Under the pieces are notes generated by a model, which searched no databases, was not told the origin of the DNA, and saw only the letters and a program-made list of their open reading frames with translations. Shown piece by piece: positions 1-8,874 of a stretch of DNA of 64,000 bases. Source of the DNA: Gallaecimonas kandeliae (lineage in GTDB: Bacteria; Pseudomonadota; Gammaproteobacteria; Enterobacterales; Gallaecimonadaceae); contig NZ_CP118480.1 of the NCBI RefSeq assembly GCF_030450055.1, positions 1,515,415-1,579,414 of the forward strand. Reading direction: 5' to 3'. The number at the start of each line of letters is the position of its first letter. The first letter of the stretch is position 1. Position numbers and translations under genes: made by a program.

Positions 1-1607
1 CCCTCGGTTATGTCGAGGCGGTGGGCGCCATCCAAGGCCTGCCGGATTGGCGCGGCCGCTGGCACCAGTACCTGGCGGGACGCTTGGCGCCTTACCCCCA
101 AGGGGGCTTGATGCTGGCCCTTTTGAGCGGTGAACGCGGCCAACTGGACCCCGCTACCCGGCAACTGCTGGCGGGCTCAGGCACGGCCCATCTTTTGGCC
201 ATCTCCGGCCTCCATGTGGCCCTGGTGGCCGCCATCGGTCTTTGGCTCGGCCACCTGTTGCCTGGCAACGGCCGCCGCTGGGGCCTCTGGCTCGGGCTGG
301 TGCTTGCCGGCCTCTACGCCTGGCAGGCGGGGCTGGGCCCGCCCACCTTGCGGGCGCTGACGGCCCTCATCGCCTGGGTGCTCTGGCTGGGCTGGCGAAG
401 GCCCTTGCAGGCGGGGCGCCTCTGGCTGAGCCTCCTGTGCCTCTTTGCCACCCTCAATCCCCTGGTGCTGCTGGACAGCCGGCTCTGGCTGTCCTTTTGT
501 GCCGTTGGGCTGATCCTGCTGCTGCTCTGGCGCTTCCCGGTGCGCGGCTGGCGGCTGTTGCTGGTCTTGCAGGGGGGCCTGGTGCTCTTGATGTGGCCCT
601 TGCAGTGGTGGCTGTTTGGCGCCGTGCCGGCCTGGAGCCTGCTGGCCAACCTGGTGGCGGTGCCACTGGTGACGCTGGTGGTGATGCCGGCCCTCTTGGC
701 CGGGCTCTTGCTGCCTGGGCCCTGGTGGTTGGCGGACAAGGGCCTTGGCGCGCTGCTCTGGCTGCTTGGGCTCTTGCAAGGCAGCCTGCCTGGCCAGTGG
801 CTCTGGTTGCTGGTGCTGCTGCCTTTGGCCTTCCTGCCCCTTGGCAGGGCCAGCCGCCTGGCCTTGGGGGCGGCGGCGCTGCTCTTTGTCGCCTTGCTGC
901 CGCCGGCCGAGGATGGAGTCTGGTTCCTGGACGTGGGCCAGGGCAGCAGTACGGCCCTGGTGGCCGGACGGCAGATGCTGTTGGTGGATACGGGCCCAGG
1001 GCTCTGGGCCATGGACGGGGCCAGGAGCCTTGCCGCTTCCCGCCATCTCGACACCCTGGTGCTGTCCCACAGCGACAGGGACCATGTGGGCGGTGCTGCC
1101 GCCTTCGATGCGCCCATACTGGCGGGCCAACCGGCGGTGGGGCAGCGCCAGTGCCTGGCCGGCCAAACCCTTGCCTTGGCGGGCGGCGAGTTGCATGTCC
1201 TCTGGCCGCCAAGGCCGGGACTGAGGCCGGACAACGACGCCTCCTGCATCCTCGCCGGGCGTTTGGCTGGGCACTCTTTCCTGTTGCCAGGGGATGCCAG
1301 CGCCAGGGTGGAGGCCAGCCGCTCCTGGCCGCAGGCGGACTGGCTGGCGGTGCCCCACCACGGCTCCAAGAGCGCCTCCAGCCAGGCCTTTATCGACCAG
1401 GTGCGGCCCAAGGTGGCCGTCTTTTCCACCGGCCTTGGCAACCCCTTCGGCTTTCCGGTGCCTGCCGTCGTGGCCCGTTACCGGGCGGAAGGGGCCGCCA
1501 CCTGGAACACCGCCAGCCAGGGGGCGCTTTTTTGCGCAAAAAGTGGCTGCCAGGGCCTGCGCCACTATTGGTGGGAAGGCGCCGTGGTTGGCCTGGAGGG
1601 GCGCTGA
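1..1607 (+). CDS. comEC: ComEC/Rec2-family DNA internalization protein, 3' part
   Basis: The frame is open to the left edge (LGYVEAV precedes a GTG at 21), so the gene begins outside the window. The visible part starts in the competence domain, with the motif HLLAISGLHVAL, and runs through many hydrophobic helices. It ends in a metallo-beta-lactamase-like domain: FLDVGQGSS, then SHSDRDHVGG (the HxDxDH metal motif), then VPHHGSKSA. ComEC forms the inner-membrane channel for single-stranded DNA uptake, and its C-terminal domain is thought to degrade the non-transported strand. It lies 38 bp upstream of msbA, the same neighbour as E. coli ycaI. The family is certain; transformation competence is not shown here. 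Confidence 0.93.
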   Translation, partial: LGYVEAVGAIQGLPDWRGRWHQYLAGRLAPYPQGGLMLALLSGERGQLDPATRQLLAGSGTAHLLAISGLHVALVAAIGLWLGHLLPGNGRRWGLWLGLVLAGLYAWQAGLGPPTLRALTALIAWVLWLGWRRPLQAGRLWLSLLCLFATLNPLVLLDSRLWLSFCAVGLILLLLWRFPVRGWRLLLVLQGGLVLLMWPLQWWLFGAVPAWSLLANLVAVPLVTLVVMPALLAGLLLPGPWWLADKGLGALLWLLGLLQGSLPGQWLWLLVLLPLAFLPLGRASRLALGAAALLFVALLPPAEDGVWFLDVGQGSSTALVAGRQMLLVDTGPGLWAMDGARSLAASRHLDTLVLSHSDRDHVGGAAAFDAPILAGQPAVGQRQCLAGQTLALAGGELHVLWPPRPGLRPDNDASCILAGRLAGHSFLLPGDASARVEASRSWPQADWLAVPHHGSKSASSQAFIDQVRPKVAVFSTGLGNPFGFPVPAVVARYRAEGAATWNTASQGALFCAKSGCQGLRHYWWEGAVVGLEGR

Positions 1608-1645
1608 AGCTAAACTAGCGGCCTTGAATTTAAAGAGCCGACTCC

Positions 1646-3427
1646 ATGTCTGAACATTCGTCCTCTCGTCTTGGGACCTACAAACGCCTTTTGAAGTATG
1701 CCGTGCCCTTTCGCATGGGCCTGGTATTGTCCATCGTCGGCATGGTGGCCAACGCCGGTTTCGAGGCCTCTTTCCTCTACCTGATGGGTCCCTTCCTGGA
1801 CAAGTCCTTCAGCGGCAAACCCAGTGTCGACAGCGCCGGCCTGCTCACCAACCCCGCCAACGATCTCTTCATGCTGGCGCCTTTGGTGGTCATAGGCCTC
1901 TTCGTGGCCAGGGGCCTGAGCTCCTTCATGGCCCGCTACGGCCTGGCCTGGGTCGGGCGGCACGTGGTGCGCGCCCTGCGCCAGGAACTGTTCGAGAAGA
2001 TGATCCGCTTCCCCATCCAGGAGTTCGACAAGGCCAGCTCCGGCAGCCTCATCTCCAAGATCACCTTCGACGTTGAGCTGGTGGCCAATTCCGTCACCAA
2101 TTCGCTGCTGACCGTGGTCCGACAGGGGGCCCTGGTGCTCTTCCTGCTCTACACCATGTTCAGCTACAGCTGGGAGCTGACCATGGTGTTCTTCTTGGTC
2201 ATTCCCCCCATCGCCTTCGCCGTGAAAAAGGTCTCTTCCCGCTTTCGCAAGCTGGGCCTGCGGATCCAGGCCGCCATGGGCATGGTGACCGACAAGTCCG
2301 AACAGATGGTCAGCGGCAACAAGGTGATGAAGCTGTTTGGCGCCGAGGCCATGGAGTCCCAGCGGTTCGACGCCATCAACAACCACAACCGCCAACAGAA
2401 CATGAAGGTGCTGGCCACCCAGGGCAGCTCTGACGCCATCATCCAGCTGCTGGCCGGTGTGGGCCTTGCCATAGTGCTGTTCATGGCCGGCAAGCTGGCC
2501 GCCCAGGGCAGCCTGACCATGGGCGACTTCGTGTCCCTGGTGTCCGCCATGCTGGCCATGATGACCCCCATCAAGCAGCTCACCAACGTCAATGCCGAGC
2601 TGCAGCGGGGCATCGCCGCCGCCGACTCCATCTTCACGGTACTGGACAAGGACACCGAAGTGGACCAAGGCACCCTGTCCTTGGACAAGCCCAAGGGCGA
2701 CATCCGCTTCGAGGACGTGGTGTTCAGCTACCCCGGTAAGGACGCACCGGCCCTCAAACACATCAGCTTCCAGGTGCCGGCCGGCAAGACGGTGGCCCTG
2801 GTGGGCCGTTCCGGCTCCGGCAAGACCACCATCAGCTCGCTGCTGACCCGCTTCTACGACATCGACAGCGGCCATATCCGCCTCGACGGCGAGGATCTGC
2901 GCGACTACCGGCTGCGGGATCTGCGCCGCCAGTTCGCCGTGGTCAGCCAGCAGGTCTACCTCTTCAACGACAGCATCGCCGCCAACATCGCCTACGGCAT
3001 GGAAGGGGAGGTGAGCCGCGAGGCCATCATCCAGGCCGCCACCAGGGCCCACGCCATGGAATTCATCGAGCGGATGCCAGAAGGCCTCGACACCGTCATC
3101 GGCGAGAACGGCGTCATGCTCTCGGGTGGCCAGCGCCAGCGCATCGCCATAGCCCGGGCCCTTTTGCGGGACGCGCCGCTCCTTATCCTCGACGAGGCCA
3201 CCTCGGCCCTCGACACCGAGTCAGAGCGCCATATCCAGGCGGGCCTGGAAGCCTTGCAGCAGAACCGCACTTCCCTGGTCATAGCCCACCGGCTCTCCAC
3301 CATCGAGAAGGCCGACCAGATCCTGGTGCTGGACCAGGGCGCCATCATAGAGCAGGGCAGCCACGAGCAGCTGCTGGCCAAAGACGGTGCCTACGCCGGC
3401 CTCTATAAGATGCAGTTCGGCAACTGA
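1646..3427 (+). CDS. msbA: Lipid A export ATP-binding/permease protein MsbA
   Basis: A 593-residue ABC half-transporter that flips lipid A-core across the inner membrane. Residues 1 to about 330 hold the six-helix transmembrane domain. The nucleotide-binding domain shows Walker A GRSGSGKTT near residue 387, signature LSGGQRQRIAIARALL, Walker B LLILDEATSALD and the H-loop IAHRLS. Full length for the family. Its TGA stop overlaps the lpxK start as TGATG, so the two are probably translationally coupled. The ribosome binding site before ATG 1646 is weak (GAGCCG), but the N-terminus matches the family. Confidence 0.96.
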   Translation: MSEHSSSRLGTYKRLLKYAVPFRMGLVLSIVGMVANAGFEASFLYLMGPFLDKSFSGKPSVDSAGLLTNPANDLFMLAPLVVIGLFVARGLSSFMARYGLAWVGRHVVRALRQELFEKMIRFPIQEFDKASSGSLISKITFDVELVANSVTNSLLTVVRQGALVLFLLYTMFSYSWELTMVFFLVIPPIAFAVKKVSSRFRKLGLRIQAAMGMVTDKSEQMVSGNKVMKLFGAEAMESQRFDAINNHNRQQNMKVLATQGSSDAIIQLLAGVGLAIVLFMAGKLAAQGSLTMGDFVSLVSAMLAMMTPIKQLTNVNAELQRGIAAADSIFTVLDKDTEVDQGTLSLDKPKGDIRFEDVVFSYPGKDAPALKHISFQVPAGKTVALVGRSGSGKTTISSLLTRFYDIDSGHIRLDGEDLRDYRLRDLRRQFAVVSQQVYLFNDSIAANIAYGMEGEVSREAIIQAATRAHAMEFIERMPEGLDTVIGENGVMLSGGQRQRIAIARALLRDAPLLILDEATSALDTESERHIQAGLEALQQNRTSLVIAHRLSTIEKADQILVLDQGAIIEQGSHEQLLAKDGAYAGLYKMQFGN

Positions 3428-4395
3428 TGGACTTCTGGTACCAGAAGGCCGGCTGGCAGGCCTGGCTGCTGTCGCCCCTGACCGGCCTCTTCTGGCTGGT
3501 CTCGGCCCTGCGCCGCCTGCTGTTCCGCCTGGGCCTGAAAAAGGTCTACAGAGCGCCGGTACCGGTCATCATCGTCGGCAACCTGTCGGTGGGGGGCAAT
3601 GGCAAGACCCCGGTGGTGCTGGCCCTGGCCGAAAGCCTCAAGGAAGCCGGCCTCAAACCCGGCCTTATCGCCCGCGGCTACGGCGCCAAGGGGCCTTTCC
3701 CGGCCCTGGTTAAGGCGGACAGCCCGGCGGCGGCGGTTGGTGACGAGGCGCGGCTGCTGGCCAAGCGCAGCGGCCTTCCCATGGCGGTGGGGCCCGACAG
3801 GCGCGCCGCCATAGAGTTGCTGCTGGCCGACCAGGATGTCGATGTGATCATCAGCGACGATGGCCTCCAGCATTACGCCCTGTCCAGGGACATCGAGATA
3901 GTGGTGATGGACGGCGAGCGGCGCCTCGGCAACGGCTGGCTGCTGCCGTCCGGACCCTTGCGAGAGGGGGCTTGGCGGCTGGACAAGGTGGATTTCGTGG
4001 TGGTCAACGGCGGCATGGCCGGCCCTGGCCAGTACGCCATGACCCTCAACCAGGGCCTGCCCAAACGGGTGGCGGACGATGTGGAGCTGCCCTGGGAGCA
4101 GCTGCCTGCCAGGGTCAAGGCGGCGGCCGGCATCGGCAACCCGGGGCGCTTCTTTGCCAGCCTTGCCCAGCGCGGCCTCGAGCTGGAACGGCGCCTCGCT
4201 TTCGCCGACCACCATGCCTTTAGCGCAGCGGATTTTGCCGGTGTCGAAGGGACCCTGCTGATGACCGAAAAAGACGCGGTCAAGTGCCAGCCCTTCGCCG
4301 CCGACTCTTGGTATTATGTGCCGGTCGAGGCCGCCTTCGGGCCCAACCTCGGCGAGGCCCTTCTCGAGATCTTAAGGAGCCGTCATGGCCTTTGA
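3427..4395 (+). CDS. lpxK: Tetraacyldisaccharide 4'-kinase LpxK
   Basis: A 322-residue inner-membrane-associated kinase that phosphorylates the 4' position of the lipid A disaccharide to give lipid IVA. An N-terminal amphipathic/hydrophobic segment (LLSPLTGLFWLVSALRRL) precedes the P-loop VGNLSVGGNGKTP at residues 50-63. The family motif DDGLQHYALSRDIEI follows. The ATG overlaps the msbA stop by one base, and the 3' end overlaps the next gene by 11 bases. Together with msbA and kdsB it forms the usual lipid A/Kdo cluster. Confidence 0.96.
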   Translation: MDFWYQKAGWQAWLLSPLTGLFWLVSALRRLLFRLGLKKVYRAPVPVIIVGNLSVGGNGKTPVVLALAESLKEAGLKPGLIARGYGAKGPFPALVKADSPAAAVGDEARLLAKRSGLPMAVGPDRRAAIELLLADQDVDVIISDDGLQHYALSRDIEIVVMDGERRLGNGWLLPSGPLREGAWRLDKVDFVVVNGGMAGPGQYAMTLNQGLPKRVADDVELPWEQLPARVKAAAGIGNPGRFFASLAQRGLELERRLAFADHHAFSAADFAGVEGTLLMTEKDAVKCQPFAADSWYYVPVEAAFGPNLGEALLEILRSRHGL

Positions 4396-4573
4396 TAAGC
4401 GTTTGCTGGACATCATCGCCTGCCCCATCTGCAAGGGTAAGGTCAAACTGGTTGAAGACAAGAACGAGCTCTGGTGCAGCTTTGACAAGCTGGCTTACCC
4501 CATCAGGGGCGACATCCCCGTGATGCTGCCCGACGAAGCCCGTAAGCTGGAGCTGGACGAGGTGCTGCCTTGA
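4385..4573 (+). CDS. ycaR: Trm112-family small protein (YcaR-like)
   Basis: A 62-residue protein with the Trm112 zinc-ribbon-like fold. It opens [20 protein letters not shown] and carries CPIC near residues 14-17. The second cysteine pair of some homologues is reduced to one Cys in [13 protein letters not shown] strong AAGGAG site lies 6 bases before the ATG, inside the end of lpxK. The same small gene sits between lpxK and kdsB in many gammaproteobacteria. The exact bacterial role is not settled; Trm112 proteins activate methyltransferases in other organisms. Confidence 0.9.
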   Translation: MAFDKRLLDIIACPICKGKVKLVEDKNELWCSFDKLAYPIRGDIPVMLPDEARKLELDEVLP

Positions 4574-5328
4574 GCTTCCTGGTGGTGATCCCCGCCCGCC
4601 ATGCCTCCACCCGGCTGCCGGGCAAACCCCTGCTGGAAGTGGGGGGCAAGGCCATGGTGCTGCACGTCCTGGAAAAGGCCAAGGCGGCCGGAGCCATCGA
4701 CGTTTGGGTCGCCACCGATGACGGGCGCATCGAGGCCCTGGTCCAAGGGGCCGGCGGCCAGGTGATGATGACCTCCCCTGACCACGAGTCCGGCACCGAC
4801 CGCCTGGCGGAAGTGGCCGAGCGCCTGGGCCTGGCTGACGACGCCATCGTCGTCAACGTCCAGGGTGACGAGCCTCTGGTGCCGCCGGCCGTGATCCGCC
4901 AGGTGGCAGAGCTGCTCGAGGCCCACCCACAAGCGGCGGTGGCGACCCTGGCCACCCCCATCCATGACCTTGACGAGGCGGTCAATCCCAATGCCGTCAA
5001 GGTGGTGACCGACAAGAACGGCCTGGCGCTCTATTTCAGCCGCGCCTCGATACCGGCCCAGCGGGCCCGCCTGCTGGCCGGTGAAGCGCCGCAGCTGGAA
5101 GGCGGCCTGCTGCGCCGCCACCTCGGGATCTATGCCTACCGCGCCGGCTTCCTGCGCCGCTACGCGGGCCTCGCCGTCAGCCCCCTGGAGCAGCTCGAAG
5201 CCCTGGAGCAGCTGCGGGTGCTCTGGCATGGCGAACGCATCGTCGTCGCCGACGCCTGCGAACTGCCGCCGGCCGGCATCGACACCCCGGCCGACCTCGA
5301 GCGGGTCAACCGCCTGCTGGAGCAATAA
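4570..5328 (+). CDS. kdsB: 3-deoxy-manno-octulosonate cytidylyltransferase
   Basis: A 252-residue CMP-Kdo synthetase that activates Kdo with CTP for addition to lipid A. The N-terminus [20 protein letters not shown] is the nucleotide-binding signature. [10 protein letters not shown] and [10 protein letters not shown] are family motifs. The start is a TTG that overlaps the previous stop (TTGA). It is supported by GAGG at 4559-4562 with a 7-base spacer and by alignment to the E. coli N-terminus; no ATG fits. It ends the lipid A operon and is followed at once by a terminator. Confidence 0.95.
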   Translation: MSFLVVIPARHASTRLPGKPLLEVGGKAMVLHVLEKAKAAGAIDVWVATDDGRIEALVQGAGGQVMMTSPDHESGTDRLAEVAERLGLADDAIVVNVQGDEPLVPPAVIRQVAELLEAHPQAAVATLATPIHDLDEAVNPNAVKVVTDKNGLALYFSRASIPAQRARLLAGEAPQLEGGLLRRHLGIYAYRAGFLRRYAGLAVSPLEQLEALEQLRVLWHGERIVVADACELPPAGIDTPADLERVNRLLEQ

Positions 5329-5330
5329 GA

Positions 5331-5353
5331 AAGCCGCCTAAGGGCGGCTTTTT
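5331..5353. terminator. Bidirectional intrinsic terminator between kdsB and the HExxH gene
   Basis: The stem AAGCCGCC/GGCGGCTT with loop TAAG is followed by TTT on the plus strand and preceded by an A-rich stretch that gives a U-run on the minus strand. It sits between two convergent genes and can serve both. Confidence 0.85.
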
Positions 5354-6150
5354 CATGGTTGCTCCTGGCGCGCCAGAGCCTGGCCCAGCAGCGCAAAGTA
5401 GCGGCCAAAGGCCTGGCCCAGGGCGCGCCTGTGCTGCCCTTGCGGGTAGGCCCCTTCCTTGGCCGCCGCGCTTTTGTGGGTCCCGGTCACCAGATAGGGG
5501 TTGGCGATCTCCCTGTCGTCCTGCACGAAAGACTCGAAGGCCCGGGCCAGCAGCTCGGTGGGCTGGCTGTAGTAGGGGCGACCGAGCTGTTTGTCGAGGG
5601 CGATGGCCCGGCGCACATAGTCGCTTGGTGCCTGGCCGTCCTCGCTGAGCAATGCCTGCTTGAACACCTCGGCCAGGGCCAGGTTGAGGGGATGGGCACG
5701 CAGCGAAGGGCGCTTGAGCCAGAGATGGGAGGCCAGGGCCCTTGGCGGGCAGCCGGGGTAGAGATGGGCCGCGACGTGATGGTCGAAGGCGTGCCAGAAC
5801 TCGTGGGCCAGGGCGCCGCCACCGGCGTTCTTGGCCAGGGCCAGGATGCGGGTGGCCGGCTCGTAGTGGGCCTGGGCCCCTGGGCTGCCCCTGGTGCCGA
5901 AGGCCAGCTGCAACTGGCCGCGCAGGCCCAGGGTCCAGGGCGGCACCTTGAGCACCCAGGCCAGGTCGGCCAGGGCGTCGAAGACCAGGTTGGCGGCCAG
6001 CTGCTGTTCCTCGGCACTGACCCAGGCCCCCACCCTGACGCCGGCCAGGCCGAACTGGTCCCTCACCTCGGCAAAGGTCCTGTCCTCGCCAAAGCGGTAA
6101 TCGGGGCCGCGGCGCCAGTAGTCTCTGTGCAGTCGGGATGGGGTGGACAA
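5353..6150 (-). CDS. CLCA_X-like protein with HExxH metalloprotease motif
   Basis: A 265-residue protein opening MSTPSRLHRDYWRRGPDYRF, a start I recall for proteins named CLCA_X family in Vibrio, Shewanella and relatives. Residues 103-123 read LALAKNAGGGALAHEFWHAFD. HEFWH at 116-120 is an HExxH zinc-peptidase motif followed by more histidines (DHH). The middle resembles the LPD1-type region of polyvalent phage proteins, from memory. There is no signal peptide or membrane segment. It is transcribed alone, convergent with kdsB. Substrate and role are unknown; calling it a protease rests on the motif only. Confidence 0.75.
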   Translation of the reverse strand: MSTPSRLHRDYWRRGPDYRFGEDRTFAEVRDQFGLAGVRVGAWVSAEEQQLAANLVFDALADLAWVLKVPPWTLGLRGQLQLAFGTRGSPGAQAHYEPATRILALAKNAGGGALAHEFWHAFDHHVAAHLYPGCPPRALASHLWLKRPSLRAHPLNLALAEVFKQALLSEDGQAPSDYVRRAIALDKQLGRPYYSQPTELLARAFESFVQDDREIANPYLVTGTHKSAAAKEGAYPQGQHRRALGQAFGRYFALLGQALARQEQP

Positions 6151-6232
6151 GTGAGCTCCGTCGGCAAGATGCCGTTCTACGTCATGGTTTTAGGCTTATT
6201 TTTGTAGCAGCCCGGGCAAAGCTGACCAGCCT

Positions 6233-6241
6233 TGCTATAAC
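6233..6241 (+). promoter_or_regulatory. Candidate extended -10 promoter for the chemotaxis operon
   Basis: TGCTATAAC fits an extended -10 (TGnTATAAT) about 32 bases before the first che gene. No good -35 lies 16-18 bases upstream. A sigma-28 assignment was considered, but the match to GCCGATAA is poor. Confidence 0.35.
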
Positions 6242-6272
6242 TAGCATTGTCAAATGTTAACAAAAGCTAAAC

Positions 6273-6521
6273 ATGGCGCCGCTGACACTACCGCAACGCC
6301 TCGATGTCGGCCAGGCCCCTTCCCTCTGGAGCCAATGGCGGGATCTGAGCCAGCAACAACTGCAACTGGACGGCGGCAGCGTCGAGCAGGTCGACGTCGC
6401 CGGTTTGCAGCTGCTGTTACGTCTGGGTGCGGCCAACAGCCTGCAATGGCTGGCGGTCAGTGAGCCTTTGAAGAACGCCGCCTCCTTGGCAGGCGTCGAT
6501 ACCTTGCTTGCATTGCCTTGA
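6273..6521 (+). CDS. STAS-domain protein of the chemosensory operon
   Basis: An 82-residue single STAS domain (anti-sigma-factor-antagonist fold), the first gene of the che operon, 21 bases before cheY. The conserved loop reads EQVDVAGLQLLLRL. In phosphorylatable STAS proteins this loop is D-[ST]-x-G, so the acceptor Ser/Thr is replaced here by valine. Similar small STAS genes accompany some gammaproteobacterial chemosensory clusters. It probably acts as a protein-protein adaptor rather than a phospho-switch (inference). Translation could start at ATG 6273 or a few codons away, because no strong ribosome binding site is visible. Confidence 0.75.
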   Translation: MAPLTLPQRLDVGQAPSLWSQWRDLSQQQLQLDGGSVEQVDVAGLQLLLRLGAANSLQWLAVSEPLKNAASLAGVDTLLALP

Positions 6522-6542
6522 TAAAACCAATAGGGACATGCG

Positions 6543-6902
6543 ATGACGACAATACTGGCTGCGGATGACTCCGTTTCCATCCGGGAAATGGTGCAGTTTA
6601 CCCTGGAAAGTGCAGGTTACCAGGTCCAATGCGCCGAGGACGGCGCCAAGGCCCTGGCCCTGGCGAGGGAGCGCAAATTCGATGTGGTGATCTCAGACGT
6701 CAACATGCCGAACCTCGACGGCATAGGCCTCACCAAAGCCCTTCGCGACCTGCCCGACTACCAGTTTACCCCCATCCTCATCCTCACCACCGAAAGCTCC
6801 CCCGAAATGAAATCCGAAGGCAAGGCCGCAGGCGCCACCGGCTGGATAGTCAAACCCTTCAACCCGGACACCCTGCTCAAGACCCTGGGCAAAGTCATCT
6901 AG
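6543..6902 (+). CDS. cheY: CheY-like single-domain response regulator
   Basis: A 119-residue receiver domain. The acidic pocket is DD at residues 8-9, the phospho-acceptor is Asp52 in VISDVNMP, the conserved Thr is in ILTTES, and the conserved lysine is in IVKPF. It receives phosphate from the CheA encoded next. It lies second in the operon, 8 bases before cheA. In F7/Che2-type systems the equivalent CheY is not clearly a flagellar-motor regulator, so its output here is open. Confidence 0.92.
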   Translation: MTTILAADDSVSIREMVQFTLESAGYQVQCAEDGAKALALARERKFDVVISDVNMPNLDGIGLTKALRDLPDYQFTPILILTTESSPEMKSEGKAAGATGWIVKPFNPDTLLKTLGKVI

Positions 6903-6910
6903 AGGTCCTC

Positions 6911-8866
6911 ATGGAACTGGACATGGATCGTTTCCGCCAGATCTTCTTGGAAGAGTGCAGCGAGAACCTGGCCGTGCTGGAGGCCGATCTGCTGCTGATG
7001 GAGCAGGGCAAGGCCGACGAGGAAGTGATCAACAGGGTGTTCAGGGCCGCCCATTCCATCAAGGGCGGCGCCGGCACCTTCGGCCTTTCGGCCATGAGCC
7101 AGTTCACCCACCTGCTGGAAACCCTGCTCGACGAGTTGCGCTCTGGCAAGCGCCGCGCCGCGCCGGCCCTGGCGGCCCTGATGCTCAAGGCGACGGACGT
7201 CATCAGCCAGATGCGGGACGATGCCCAGGCCGGCGGCCCTGGCCAAAGCGAGGCGGCGGCCAGGGTCAAGGCCGAGCTGGCGGCGCTGCTGGCCCTGGAG
7301 GCACAGCCGGCGGAGACGGCCTTTGAGGCCATCGCTGGGGAAGGCCCCTGGCACCTAAGCTTCAAGCCCCATGAGGGCATCCTTGCCAGCGGCAACGAGC
7401 CGCTGCGGCTGCTGCGGGAGCTCAAGACCCTGGGCTTTGCGGTGACGGCCACCGAGACGGGCCGCCTTTTCGAGCCGGACTTCGACCCCCAAAGCTGCTA
7501 CCTGAGTTGGACCCTGGATGGGCCGGCCGCCGTGCCTGAGGAGGAGATCCGCGAGATCTTCTCCTGGGTGGAGGACGAGTGCGACATCGAGCTGCAACGC
7601 CAGGCCACCGAGGCCAAGCCCCAGGAACAGGCCGCCGCCGAGGGCCAGGCCAGACAGGGCCAGCTGGAACAGAGCATCCGTATCGACATCCGCAAGATAG
7701 ACCAGCTCATCAACCTGGTGGGGGAACTGGTGATCACCCAGTCCATGCTGGCGGCCCTGGAAGGGGAGGGCGGCGAGATCCAGGAACGCCTCGACCGCGG
7801 CCTGTCGCTGCTCAAGAGCAACACCAAGGCCCTGCAGGAAAGCGTGCTGGGGATCCGCATGCTGCCCATCAGCTTCGCCTTCAACCGCTTCCCGCGGCTG
7901 GTGCGCGACCTTGCCCAGCAGCTGGGCAAGGAAGTGGAACTCAAGCTGGTCGGCCAGCAGACAGAGCTGGACAAGACGGTGTTGGAGCGCATCAGCGATC
8001 CTTTGGTGCACATGGTGCGCAATGCCCTGGATCACGGCATCGAAAGCCCGGCCAAACGCCGCCAACAGGGTAAGGCGGCCAGCGGCACCCTGACCCTGGC
8101 CGCCCGCCACGAGGGGGGCAACGTGGTCATCGACATCCAGGACGACGGCGCCGGCCTCGACAAGGGGCGGATCTGGGAAAAGGCCTGCGAGAAGCAGCTA
8201 CCCCTGATCCAGGGCCGCCGCCGGGAGGATTTTTCCGACGCCCAGCTGTTCGATCTCATCTTCGCCCCCGGTTTTTCCACCGCCGCCACCGTCTCGGATC
8301 TGTCCGGCCGCGGTGTCGGCATGGACGTGGTCAAGCGCAACATCCTGGCCCTCGGCGGCAGTGTCGAGATCCAGTCCCAGCCAGGGCGCGGCACCCTTTT
8401 TCGCATCCGCCTGCCCCTGACCATGGCCATACTCGACGGCCAACTGGTGGCGGTGGGGGAAGAGCTCTTCGTCATTCCCCTCATCAACATCGTCGAGTCC
8501 TTGAAGCTGGAGCCGGATTGCCTGCAAAAGGCCGGTGGCGGCGTCGTCTTCTACCAGCTTCGCCAGCAGACCTTGCCGGTACTCTGGCTCTCTGAACTGC
8601 TGGGCACCAAAGGCGAGGAAGGGTCTATGCCGCTCTTGTGCGTGGTGGAGGCGGCCGGGCGCAAGCTGGGGCTGGTGGTGGATGCCCTGCTGGCCCAGCA
8701 GCAGGTGGTGATCAAATCCTTGGAGCAGAATTTTCGGCGGCTGCCGGGGATCTCCGGGGCCACCATACTCGGTGACGGCAAGGTCTGCCTCATCCTCGAC
8801 ATCCCTGGCCTGGTGGCCCGCCACGTGGGCCGGGAAAGCGATGCGGACGCGGCCAGCGCCGCCTAG
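6911..8866 (+). CDS. cheA: Chemotaxis histidine kinase CheA
   Basis: A 651-residue CheA. The Hpt domain carries the phospho-accepting His48 in AAHSIKGGAG. A linker and P2-like region (about 100-240) precede the dimerization domain, which starts at SIRIDIRKIDQLINLVGEL. The HATPase core shows MVRNALDHGIE, DDGAGLD and GRGVGMDVVK. The CheW-like P5 domain is at the C-terminus. I chose ATG 6911, which has a GAGG-type site in AGAGGTCCTC, because the in-frame extension further upstream runs through cheY and is not CheA sequence. It phosphorylates CheY and CheB of this operon and couples to the receptor through CheW. Confidence 0.95.
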   Translation: MELDMDRFRQIFLEECSENLAVLEADLLLMEQGKADEEVINRVFRAAHSIKGGAGTFGLSAMSQFTHLLETLLDELRSGKRRAAPALAALMLKATDVISQMRDDAQAGGPGQSEAAARVKAELAALLALEAQPAETAFEAIAGEGPWHLSFKPHEGILASGNEPLRLLRELKTLGFAVTATETGRLFEPDFDPQSCYLSWTLDGPAAVPEEEIREIFSWVEDECDIELQRQATEAKPQEQAAAEGQARQGQLEQSIRIDIRKIDQLINLVGELVITQSMLAALEGEGGEIQERLDRGLSLLKSNTKALQESVLGIRMLPISFAFNRFPRLVRDLAQQLGKEVELKLVGQQTELDKTVLERISDPLVHMVRNALDHGIESPAKRRQQGKAASGTLTLAARHEGGNVVIDIQDDGAGLDKGRIWEKACEKQLPLIQGRRREDFSDAQLFDLIFAPGFSTAATVSDLSGRGVGMDVVKRNILALGGSVEIQSQPGRGTLFRIRLPLTMAILDGQLVAVGEELFVIPLINIVESLKLEPDCLQKAGGGVVFYQLRQQTLPVLWLSELLGTKGEEGSMPLLCVVEAAGRKLGLVVDALLAQQQVVIKSLEQNFRRLPGISGATILGDGKVCLILDIPGLVARHVGRESDADAASAA

Positions 8867-8874
8867 GAGACGCC

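Noticed and set aside
1610..3052. Long open frame antisense to msbA (and similar ones opposite cheA, the RND genes, sdhA and the TonB receptor)
   Set aside because: High-GC coding regions give long shadow frames. The products are rich in His, Gly and Gln without recognisable domains, and the sense genes are certain.
6190..6272. Sigma-28 flagellar promoter for the che operon
   Set aside because: No TAAA-N15-GCCGATAA-like pair was found; only an extended -10 fits.
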